From the NCBI GenBank assembly GCA_002308635.1, contig DBWG01000124.1, forward strand, positions 1 to 5,452: a stretch of DNA of 5,452 bases. The letters are read 5' to 3'. Within the stretch, counting starts at the first letter, position 1. Each line of letters opens with the position of its first letter. Below, piece by piece: positions 1-5,428 of the stretch. The notes under the pieces were generated by a model. The model did not search any database, had not been told where the DNA came from, and was given only the letters and a program-made list of their open reading frames with translations. The DNA is from Ruminococcaceae bacterium UBA1244 (lineage in GTDB: Bacteria > Bacillota > Clostridia > Oscillospirales > Acutalibacteraceae). A program made the position numbers and the translations under genes.

Positions 1-680
1 TTGACCTCTGCACCGCTGTTGATATACACCCTGAAACCGTTTTCGGTAAGATACTTGATAAGTGAGACCATCGGCTTGTAGTAGCCGTCGGCATAAGTCA
101 TGTTCTCAAAGCCATTGACAGGTTCAGACATGAACTTTCGTACATACGCACGGTACTCTTCAACAGTCATGCCCTTGAAAGCGTCTGCAATAATGTCACC
201 TGATGAACGGGGAGCCTTCGGCTTTTCACCGCCACTCACAAGATACTCTTCCAGTGCTTTGCAATATGCAGCGTCTTCGGCGTTGCCATCGTAGGTGTTA
301 TCGTGAACCAGACGGTGAATCATCAGGCACTGATCGACGTATGTCGGGAAAAGCTCGCCGTACAGGGTGCCGTCAGAATCAAAGACAGCGATTCTCTTTT
401 CGGCAGGAACGAACTTGTCGGACTTTTCATCCGTTACTTCCTCCACGAAAGCCATGATCGACTTCATAGCAGGGGAATCTTCATTCCAGTTTTCAATCGA
501 AGTAGCTTTTTCGGGCTGTGAAGCCTGCTGGTCGCTGCTTTCGGTTTCCTTACTCTCAGACGCTGTTGAAGCAACAGATGCCTCGCTTGCTGTACTGTTT
601 TGTCCGCTTGTTGTGCTGCACGCAGCCGCAGAAAGCATCAGGGCAGCCGCCATAATGATCGCTGTTAGTCTTTTTTTCAT
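1..680 (-). CDS. HAD-superfamily phosphatase-like lipoprotein (3' end outside the window)
   Basis: The gene starts with ATG at 680-678 behind a strong AGAGGAGG ribosome binding site and runs off the left edge after about 226 residues. Residues 1-20 form a lipoprotein signal peptide (KKR start, hydrophobic core) ending in AAAC, which would make Cys21 the lipidated residue. A Ser/Thr/Ala/Gln/Glu-rich tether covers residues 22-60. HAD motif I is IAVFDSDGTLYGE, with nucleophile Asp101 and acid/base Asp103 in DxDGT. HAD motif II is VYINSG, with Ser222. Motifs III and IV would lie beyond the edge. HAD enzymes of this type are Mg-dependent phosphatases acting through an aspartyl-phosphate; the long insert between motifs I and II suggests a substantial cap domain, as in phosphoserine-phosphatase-like members. 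It lies 31 bases after the acetolactate decarboxylase/prephenate dehydratase gene with no visible promoter or terminator between, so the two are probably co-transcribed. The substrate cannot be read from the sequence. Confidence 0.88.
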   Translation of the reverse strand, partial: MKKRLTAIIMAAALMLSAAACSTTSGQNSTASEASVASTASESKETESSDQQASQPEKATSIENWNEDSPAMKSIMAFVEEVTDEKSDKFVPAEKRIAVFDSDGTLYGELFPTYVDQCLMIHRLVHDNTYDGNAEDAAYCKALEEYLVSGGEKPKAPRSSGDIIADAFKGMTVEEYRAYVRKFMSEPVNGFENMTYADGYYKPMVSLIKYLTENGFRVYINSGAEV

Positions 681-711
681 GTTGTTTTCCTCCTCTGATA
701 AATATCTCAAT

Positions 712-2433
712 TTAATTATTCGTTTTTTCGGACATATCAAAACATCCTGCAAATCTTACGCCACTGTGAGCAGTTATTTTTTCGATCATATCATTGCTGA
801 TATTTTCGGCTTCCGTTTCGAGCAAGTAATTGTATGACCCGAGCTTTGTACCATCTGGACGATCATGGAGCGTAACCGTTTCAAAGCCTGCGTTATGAGC
901 ATCAACGATAATATCATCGATCTCACTTGCTTCGCAGTTTGCGACAAACACAGCACGCTTTCCGCTTTCATTCTTTGTTTTGGAAAGAACATAGAATCTG
1001 GTTTTGTTGGCGTCGCTGATCTGTACATTTTCGGCAAGCACTGTCAATCCATAAAGCGGTGCGGCTCCGGGTGCTGCTACTGCCGCTATTGTCTTATCTT
1101 TACTTTCTGCTACAAAGCTTGCCGCCGCAGCCGTGCTGTCCATTTCCTTTTCGGCAGCATCGGGAAGATTTTCCGAGCGCCATGTCTTACTTTGTGCAAG
1201 ACCCTGTGCGTGGGAGCAAACGGTCTTTATATCGCTCAGTGATGCGCCTTCAATGCCCATAAGCGTCTGGTTGATGGGAATAATAACCTCACCGACAACA
1301 TAAATATCTGTCTCTCTGATCAACGCATCTACATAATTTGTTACCGCACCGCCAATTGTATTTTCCTGCGGAATAACTGCATAATCCGCCTGACCGCTTT
1401 TGACTTCCTCAATAGCCTCATCCACGGTCTTTTTAGGAATAAAGCTATTCGTGTCCTTGAAGAAATATTTTGCAGCCTCTTCGGTATATGTTCCCTCGGG
1501 ACCGAGATAGCTGACAACAGCATCCGCAGCTATTTCCAGAGAGGGATCGTTATCTGTTTTCTTGCCATTCGTCTTTGTTTCGGTTTCAACCTTCTTGATA
1601 GCTTCATCAACATTTTTCGCAAGCTCCATGTTCTGGAAATCAGTATTATCAGAAAGCTTCATATCAAAGCTTGGTGTAATATCCAACTCAGCCTTTGCGT
1701 TTTTGAAACTAAGCTCTAAAATATGGCCGCCCTTTGTCCTGTCATCAGAAATGAAATGGAAATGCCATCCTACCGCATTCAGTCCTCCCATATAATCCGG
1801 GCAATACAAGCCTACGACAGTACCGGCGATGTTTTCATAGCTGAATTCTCTCTGGTCTGTTTCAAGAGCCTTATCAAGTGATTTGTAGGGCTTTTCCTGC
1901 TTCAGCTCGCTGCGGACATACATTTTTTCAAATATTCCGCTGACCTTGACCATATAGAACATATTCCTGCCTTTTTCATTGACCGTCTTGTCGAGTGCAG
2001 ACTTGAAGGATGCTATATCACTGATGTCTGTCATATCGGCGGCAACATCACTTTCAAAGAATGTGACATTGGAGAAGGGGACGGTCTCATCATCAGCAGC
2101 CTCCTTTACGGAGCCGTCGCTTAGTGCCTGATAGACCTTGCCGTCAATGACGATCATCTCGCCGTTTACTCCCTCAAAGGTTCCTATTCCGGTGTCCCCA
2201 TGCTCTTTCAACTCACTGACTTTAATGATACCGTCATAGTAGCCCTGCGTCAGGGACTGCAAAAGCGCCACCTGATAAATAGTTTCCTTGTCCTGTGATG
2301 CTGCGGCTGTGCTTGTATCTGCTGTGTTGTCGGCAGTCTGAGAACTTTGTACATTCTGTCCGCTGCATGCGGTAAGCGATAACAGCATTGACGCAAGCAA
2401 AACAGCTATCCATCTTGTTGCTTTTTTTGACAT
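712..2433 (-). CDS. Exported lipoprotein fusing acetolactate decarboxylase, prephenate dehydratase and an ACT domain
   Basis: The gene starts with ATG at 2433-2431 behind a GAGGAG site 9 bases upstream. Residues 1-22 are a signal peptide ending in the lipobox LTAC (Cys23), followed by a Ser/Thr/Ala/Gln tether to about residue 50. Residues 52-286 match alpha-acetolactate decarboxylase (2-acetolactate to acetoin + CO2): HGDTGIGTFEGVNGEM with Glu92, VRSELKQ with Arg174, and zinc ligands His224, His226 and His237 in GWHFHF...GGH; Glu283 is a candidate for the C-terminal active-site Glu. A linker (about 287-304) leads to a prephenate dehydratase domain (about 306-486; prephenate to phenylpyruvate + CO2 + water). 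It has GPEGTYTEEAA, PQENT (Asn358), SHAQGLAQ (Ser407, Gln414) and the TRF motif (Thr478), which line up with E. coli PheA Asn160, Ser208, Gln215 and Thr278. Residues 492-567 are an ACT domain whose GALV and ESRP motifs read SEID and HDRP. Export of both activities as one lipoprotein is unusual. Domain calls are firm; extracytoplasmic activity is inferred. Confidence 0.93.
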   Translation of the reverse strand: MSKKATRWIAVLLASMLLSLTACSGQNVQSSQTADNTADTSTAAASQDKETIYQVALLQSLTQGYYDGIIKVSELKEHGDTGIGTFEGVNGEMIVIDGKVYQALSDGSVKEAADDETVPFSNVTFFESDVAADMTDISDIASFKSALDKTVNEKGRNMFYMVKVSGIFEKMYVRSELKQEKPYKSLDKALETDQREFSYENIAGTVVGLYCPDYMGGLNAVGWHFHFISDDRTKGGHILELSFKNAKAELDITPSFDMKLSDNTDFQNMELAKNVDEAIKKVETETKTNGKKTDNDPSLEIAADAVVSYLGPEGTYTEEAAKYFFKDTNSFIPKKTVDEAIEEVKSGQADYAVIPQENTIGGAVTNYVDALIRETDIYVVGEVIIPINQTLMGIEGASLSDIKTVCSHAQGLAQSKTWRSENLPDAAEKEMDSTAAAASFVAESKDKTIAAVAAPGAAPLYGLTVLAENVQISDANKTRFYVLSKTKNESGKRAVFVANCEASEIDDIIVDAHNAGFETVTLHDRPDGTKLGSYNYLLETEAENISNDMIEKITAHSGVRFAGCFDMSEKTNN

Positions 2434-2475
2434 TGTTTGATTCTCCTCGTTGATTCTATTATTATCTGAAATCCG

Positions 2476-2529
2476 ATATAGCTTGCCCGGAGCAGGAAAT
2501 AAGCTGTTTTGGTTTTCACCAAGCTATAT
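2476..2529 (-). promoter_or_regulatory. Structured leader RNA upstream of the fusion lipoprotein gene
   Basis: In the predicted 5' untranslated RNA, a perfect 10-bp stem pairs ATATAGCTTG (2529-2520) with CAAGCTATAT (2485-2476). A second perfect hairpin, TTGGT-GAAA-ACCAA (2522-2509), has a GNRA tetraloop and shares bases 2522-2520 with the first, so the two cannot both form fully. An alternative AGCTT (2505-2501) can also pair with AAGCT (2484-2480). The pairing is seen directly; a switching role is inferred. I recognise no known riboswitch class or T-box motif, and no U-tract terminator follows. Confidence 0.35.
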
Positions 2530-2545
2530 TCTGACTTCAATATCA

Positions 2546-2580
2546 ATTATAACATACAGGGTGCAACAAATCCGCAACAA
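2546..2580 (-). promoter_or_regulatory. Extended -10 promoter with upstream direct repeat, for the fusion lipoprotein operon
   Basis: On the minus strand a perfect TATAAT (2551-2546) is preceded by TGT, giving the extended -10 form TGnTATAAT. The -35 region at 17-bp spacing is poor (CGGATT), which fits an extended -10 or activator-dependent promoter. Two copies of TTGTTGC (starting at 2580 and 2569) lie just upstream, 11 bp apart, about one helical turn, so a regulator could bind there. Transcription would start near 2539, giving a leader of about 105 bases. Confidence 0.6.
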
Positions 2581-2645
2581 ATTTATAGTATATAGGAAAA
2601 ATCAGAAAATTTTTAGAAGTTTTTTATCCCCCAATAATCACTTAT

Positions 2646-2671
2646 AAAAAGGGGAACCAGTTCCCCTTTTT
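2646..2671 (-). terminator. Rho-independent terminator after the DUF218 gene, symmetrical
   Basis: A perfect inverted repeat pairs AAAAAGGGGAA (2646-2656) with TTCCCCTTTTT (2661-2671) around a 4-base loop (CCAG on the plus strand). It begins 33 bases after the stop codon of the DUF218 membrane protein gene and ends in a T-run on the minus strand. It separates that operon from the promoter of the next. Being symmetrical it could work in both directions, but I see no plus-strand gene arriving from the left. Confidence 0.88.
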
Positions 2672-2703
2672 GAGAGGAAAGGTTCCCGATTTGCTGTTCT
2701 GCG

Positions 2704-4200
2704 TTAAAAATTATTTGAGCAATAAACAATTCCTACCATAGAAACTATCATAACGAGCCATGTCAGTATGATTGCAATATGTGTTTTCCACTCCGATACC
2801 AATGCGGCGATAAATTCTCTGATAAAAGCATTGATCCAGAAGTATCTTTTCGTCTTTGCACCGATACCTTCGGCTTTTATGCCCTGTTTGGAAGCGAAAA
2901 AGCCGGAACGGAACACATGGTAGTTCGTTGTGGAAAATGCGATCTTCGGGTCGTCTGTTTTTGCCTCTTTATGGATAAGCTCCATGGAATTTTTCAGATT
3001 TTCATAGGTGTTTGCCGACTTGTTTTCCACAAGGATGCTATCCTCCGGAATACCTGTTTCCACAAGATAATTTCTTATCGCATCCGCTTCGGCAATCACC
3101 TCGTCATCACCCTTGCCGCCGGAGGAAACAAAGACGATATCCTTTCCGGTAGCTTCTTTCTGCATTTTCGCAAACTCTATCGCCCGGTCTGCTCTGCTTT
3201 TAAGCAGGTTTGTGAGTGTGCCGTCCTTTTTGATCTGACATCCGAGAATAAGTATATAATCCTTATCAAAAGCAGGTATTCTTTTTGCTGCCTTTATTGA
3301 CAGTATGATCGTACCGATAAGAACCATTTCAAGATAAGATGTGACCGCAAGAATTGCATTTTCAACAAACATCTCTACATACAGTGCCATGCCGTTCTGG
3401 TTATGAACATCCACAATAGTTGTTATCTGCAAAAACTCACCAAGCACAGACGGAAAGATCGTACCGAGACAAACCGCTATTCCGAGAATACAGCCTAACA
3501 TATTTCTCCAGTTGCGTCCTTCCTTACGAATAAGCTGTATATTGCTTACCGTTACCAGAGCGAAGGTAATAAAGGCGGCGGGAAGCGTCACGTTTGAGAA
3601 AAAGCCGGCAGAGCCTAACAGCAGTTCAACAGAATCGATGAGTCCTCTGTTTATCTGGGTGAGAAGAAGCAGCTGCTCAACAAACAAGCCTGTCAGAAAC
3701 AATGCAAAGCCGATATTTCTGACATTTTTGTACTGATACAGATCTCGCTTCATTTCCTTTTTGATGTGCATGAATAAGCCTATGATCAGTACACCTAAAA
3801 ATATCGTTATTGCGATAGGAAAGCACCAACTGCCCGTGCTTTTACCAAAATAATTGTCCTCGGTAATAATACCTAGGCGGTGCACATAAACAGACCTCAT
3901 ATCGACAGTCGATTCGGGATCATCCAATGGAACAACAGATACAAAAACTCTTCCGGGCGAGACCGATTCCAATGTGATATAAAAGTGATCGCCATCGCTG
4001 TGACTGTCTGTTACCCGTATAATTTCTGTATCCCGCCCGATTTCTGCATCCTGCTCGACCTTTACCTGTAACCGGTCGGCTTTATCGGAATATCCCCGGA
4101 TATCCACATCCATGACATACCTGCCGCCGACAGCTACGCTGTAGACAAAGCATAAGCACAGCATAGCAGCCGCTAAAATAAAATATTTTCTCTTTTTCAT
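2704..4200 (-). CDS. Polytopic membrane protein with DUF218 (YdcF/ElyC/SanA-like) domain
   Basis: The 498-residue product begins MKKRKYF with a signal-anchor helix (about 7-27). A polar, beta-rich segment (28-122) follows that I do not recognise, then helices near 124-145, 161-181, 195-222, 233-257 and 279-302. The DUF218 domain occupies about 314-465: YILILGCQ at 315-322, SSGGKGDDEVIAEADA at 359-374, ENKSANTYEN at 392-401 and NYHVFR at 426-431. A last helix spans 472-493. DUF218 proteins are associated with envelope biogenesis in E. coli (ElyC, SanA), but their biochemical reaction is not established. Basic clusters after helices 2, 4 and 6 put the DUF218 domain on the cytoplasmic side by the positive-inside rule; this is a prediction. 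It follows the M15D lipoprotein gene by 19 bases, suggesting co-transcription and a shared cell-wall role. Its AGGAG lies just after the upstream stop codon with a rather long 13-base spacing, so translational coupling is possible. Confidence 0.9.
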   Translation of the reverse strand: MKKRKYFILAAAMLCLCFVYSVAVGGRYVMDVDIRGYSDKADRLQVKVEQDAEIGRDTEIIRVTDSHSDGDHFYITLESVSPGRVFVSVVPLDDPESTVDMRSVYVHRLGIITEDNYFGKSTGSWCFPIAITIFLGVLIIGLFMHIKKEMKRDLYQYKNVRNIGFALFLTGLFVEQLLLLTQINRGLIDSVELLLGSAGFFSNVTLPAAFITFALVTVSNIQLIRKEGRNWRNMLGCILGIAVCLGTIFPSVLGEFLQITTIVDVHNQNGMALYVEMFVENAILAVTSYLEMVLIGTIILSIKAAKRIPAFDKDYILILGCQIKKDGTLTNLLKSRADRAIEFAKMQKEATGKDIVFVSSGGKGDDEVIAEADAIRNYLVETGIPEDSILVENKSANTYENLKNSMELIHKEAKTDDPKIAFSTTNYHVFRSGFFASKQGIKAEGIGAKTKRYFWINAFIREFIAALVSEWKTHIAIILTWLVMIVSMVGIVYCSNNF

Positions 4201-4219
4201 AGTTTATTTGGTTCTCCTG

Positions 4220-4990
4220 TTATTTCACGGTGCTTTCGTTTACAGGGAAGGTGAAATAGGTATCGGGATACGGCTCATTCTCTAATGTAAAATGCCACCA
4301 CTCCTCCGGCAGAGGCTTAAAGCCGTTGTTTATCATCGCTTCCCTGAGTATCATACGGTTGTTGTACTGTTCCTCGGTGATATTCTTGTAATCCGGGTGA
4401 CTCAGCTCGCCGAAGTAGTCGAAGGTACCGCCCATATCGACCTCTTTTTCTGTTTTCATATCAAATAGCGTTAGATCGACTGTACTGCCGCGGCTGTGTC
4501 CGGACTTCTCTGCAATATATCCCTGAGCGAACAGAACACTCTTGTCCAGTTCCGGATAGAAATATGACTTCATCCGTGTATCGTCAACATCCTTTGCCCA
4601 GTTCATAAAGTTAGTAACAGCCTTCTGAGGGCGATAGGCATCGTAAATCTTCAGACGGTATCCTTTTTTGATGAGCTCATCGCTCGCTTTTTTCAAAGCC
4701 TCGGCAGCTTCCTTTGTCAGCAGTGCAGTTGGCTGCTCGTAGCCGTCTATCCTGTCTCCGACAAAGTTATAGGTGGAATAATAGCGTATCTCAAGGATCG
4801 CATCCGGCACAACATCTGTCAGCAGGACAAAGTCGGAGGCATCTTCTTCCGGCTTCACTTCAACAACACTGGATTGAGTATCCGTTGAAGACTGATCTGT
4901 CGATTTGTCTGAACATCCGCTGAAATAAGCTGCCGATGTCATAAGTATGATTCCTGCCATTAACGCAGAATAAGCTGACTTGATTTTCAT
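4220..4990 (-). CDS. VanX-type D-Ala-D-Ala dipeptidase-like lipoprotein (M15D metallopeptidase)
   Basis: The 256-residue product starts with ATG at 4990-4988, with AGGAG 9 bases upstream. Residues 1-25 are a signal peptide ending in FSGC, predicting lipidation at Cys26, then a Ser/Thr-rich tether to about 50. The rest is a full M15D domain: YDAYRP (Arg120, matching the VanX substrate-binding Arg71), SGHSRGSTVDL (zinc ligands His165 and Asp172) and EEWWHF (catalytic Glu230, zinc ligand His233). The family hydrolyses D-Ala-D-Ala to free D-Ala; a surface enzyme could act on released dipeptides or peptidoglycan fragments. Classical VanX of glycopeptide resistance is cytoplasmic. This one has an export signal, and no vanH, ligase or vanRS gene is visible, so a resistance role is not supported here. 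It is followed by the DUF218 membrane gene 19 bases downstream. A terminator-like hairpin lies just upstream of its start, leaving little room for a private promoter. The catalytic call is firm; the exact substrate is inferred. Confidence 0.92.
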   Translation of the reverse strand: MKIKSAYSALMAGIILMTSAAYFSGCSDKSTDQSSTDTQSSVVEVKPEEDASDFVLLTDVVPDAILEIRYYSTYNFVGDRIDGYEQPTALLTKEAAEALKKASDELIKKGYRLKIYDAYRPQKAVTNFMNWAKDVDDTRMKSYFYPELDKSVLFAQGYIAEKSGHSRGSTVDLTLFDMKTEKEVDMGGTFDYFGELSHPDYKNITEEQYNNRMILREAMINNGFKPLPEEWWHFTLENEPYPDTYFTFPVNESTVK

Positions 4991-5034
4991 TTTATCCTTC
5001 TCCTTTATGATGTCTGTTCTTTATGCTAGTCCCC

Positions 5035-5060
5035 AAAAAGATGAACTGGTTCATCTTTTT
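5035..5060 (-). terminator. Rho-independent terminator overlapping the end of the small Cys4 protein gene
   Basis: A perfect inverted repeat pairs AAAAAGATGAA (5035-5045) with TTCATCTTTTT (5050-5060) around a 4-base loop (CTGG on the plus strand). On the minus strand the first arm encodes the last residues (Glu-Lys-Arg) and the TGA stop of the 58-residue gene; the second arm ends in a T-run. It lies 44 bases before the M15D lipoprotein start, so it ends the small gene's transcript or attenuates read-through into that operon. Confidence 0.8.
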
Positions 5061-5227
5061 TCGGGCTGAGGTGATCCTGACTTTTTGTCTGAATACTGGT
5101 AGGGGATAGATATCGGCGCACTGCTGCGGAACATATCCTTGTGTCCCTTGTTCATTCTGACGCACTGCATACAGTACACTGCACGTCCCATGTTCAGACA
5201 TTCAGCACATGACTTCTGTTCATCCAT
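5051..5227 (-). CDS. Small Cys4 zinc-knuckle-like protein, 58 residues, function unknown
   Basis: The gene starts with ATG at 5227-5225, with GAGGTG 7 bases upstream, and stops with TGA at 5053-5051. The protein begins MDEQKSCAEC and has four cysteines (Cys7, Cys10, Cys19, Cys22) in the pattern C-x2-C-x8-C-x2-C, typical of a small zinc knuckle or ribbon. The rest is basic and polar (GHKDMFRSS, then a Lys/Ser/Pro tail) with no signal peptide or membrane helix, so it should be cytosolic. I do not recognise the family. The good ribosome binding site, regular Cys pairs and a terminator placed exactly at its stop codon support a real gene. It sits between a tRNA and an envelope-related operon but is separated from the latter by that terminator. 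Zinc binding is inferred from the spacing only. A 69-residue reading in another frame (5201-4992) lacks a ribosome binding site and is less likely. Confidence 0.68.
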   Translation of the reverse strand: MDEQKSCAECLNMGRAVYCMQCVRMNKGHKDMFRSSAPISIPYQYSDKKSGSPQPEKR

Positions 5228-5255
5228 TTCTTTTCACCTCACATCCGCACAAAAC

Positions 5256-5271
5256 GATGACATAGGTCATC
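5256..5271. repeat. Short palindrome in the leader of the small Cys4 protein gene
   Basis: GATGAC-ATAG-GTCATC is a perfect 6-bp inverted repeat with a 4-base loop, flanked by A-runs and T-runs that could extend the stem past one weak pair. It lies 28 bases upstream of the small gene's start codon. It may be an operator or an RNA hairpin in the leader; nothing in the sequence decides which. Confidence 0.4.
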
Positions 5272-5329
5272 ATTTTTGCAATAAAAAAGACCATTCCCTC
5301 ATCGAAAACAGCCATCTTTAAAAATAATA

Positions 5330-5358
5330 TTGACTTTTCAAAAAATGTATTGTATCAT
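5330..5358 (+). promoter_or_regulatory. Candidate plus-strand promoter facing the tRNA gene
   Basis: TTGACT (5330-5335) and TATCAT (5353-5358) are each 5 of 6 matches to the -35 and -10 consensus at ideal 17-bp spacing. Transcription would start near 5365 and run antisense into the tRNA gene through the hairpin at 5387-5419. No plus-strand gene is visible downstream, and AT-rich spacers produce such matches by chance, so confidence is low. Confidence 0.3.
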
Positions 5359-5377
5359 TGAAATGTTAAAGTCTAAA
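5349..5377 (-). promoter_or_regulatory. Candidate promoter for the small Cys4 protein gene
   Basis: On the minus strand TACAAT (5354-5349) is preceded by TGA, an extended -10 (TGnTACAAT). The -35 at 17-bp spacing is weak (TTTAGA, 5377-5372). Transcription would start near 5342, giving a leader of about 115 bases that contains the palindrome at 5256-5271. The -10 overlaps that of a candidate promoter on the opposite strand. Confidence 0.4.
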
Positions 5378-5386
5378 AAGTATCGA

Positions 5387-5419
5387 AGCCGGCTTGTTAT
5401 TCACAATAACTCACCGGCT
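5387..5419 (-). terminator. Imperfect hairpin after the tRNA, possible terminator
   Basis: AGCCGG (5387-5392) pairs with CCGGCT (5414-5419). Inside, GTTATT (5396-5401) pairs with AATAAC (5405-5410) around a 3-base loop, with a 3x3 internal loop between the stems. It starts 9 bases after the tRNA end on the minus strand. The following T-run (TTTTT) comes 7 bases after the stem, so it is not a textbook terminator. It could also be a tRNA 3' trailer structure. Confidence 0.45.
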
Positions 5420-5428
5420 AAAAAAGAG

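Noticed and set aside
367..837. A 156-codon open frame on the plus strand
   Set aside because: It lies antisense to the HAD and fusion lipoprotein genes, which have clear domains and ribosome binding sites. Its Ser/Ala/Leu-rich content mirrors the lipoprotein tethers.
712..2433. Housekeeping pheA of phenylalanine biosynthesis
   Set aside because: The lipoprotein signal, the N-terminal acetolactate decarboxylase and the altered ACT motifs argue against the ordinary cytoplasmic enzyme.
2434..2540. T-box or known riboswitch in the leader of the fusion gene
   Set aside because: No T-box core sequence, specifier stem, or consensus of a riboswitch class I know is visible, and there is no terminator in the leader.
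2779..3300. A 173-codon open frame on the plus strand
   Set aside because: It is antisense to the DUF218 domain, whose motifs are convincing; no ribosome binding site or known domain is visible in it.
4992..5201. A 69-residue minus-strand reading frame overlapping the small Cys4 gene
   Set aside because: It has no ribosome binding site, reads straight through the terminator hairpin and shows no recognisable motif. The overlapping 58-residue frame has a good ribosome binding site and paired cysteines.
4220..5227. A glycopeptide-resistance (van) gene cluster
   Set aside because: Only a VanX-type domain is present; no VanH, D-Ala-D-Lac ligase or VanRS regulator is visible, and the protein is exported.
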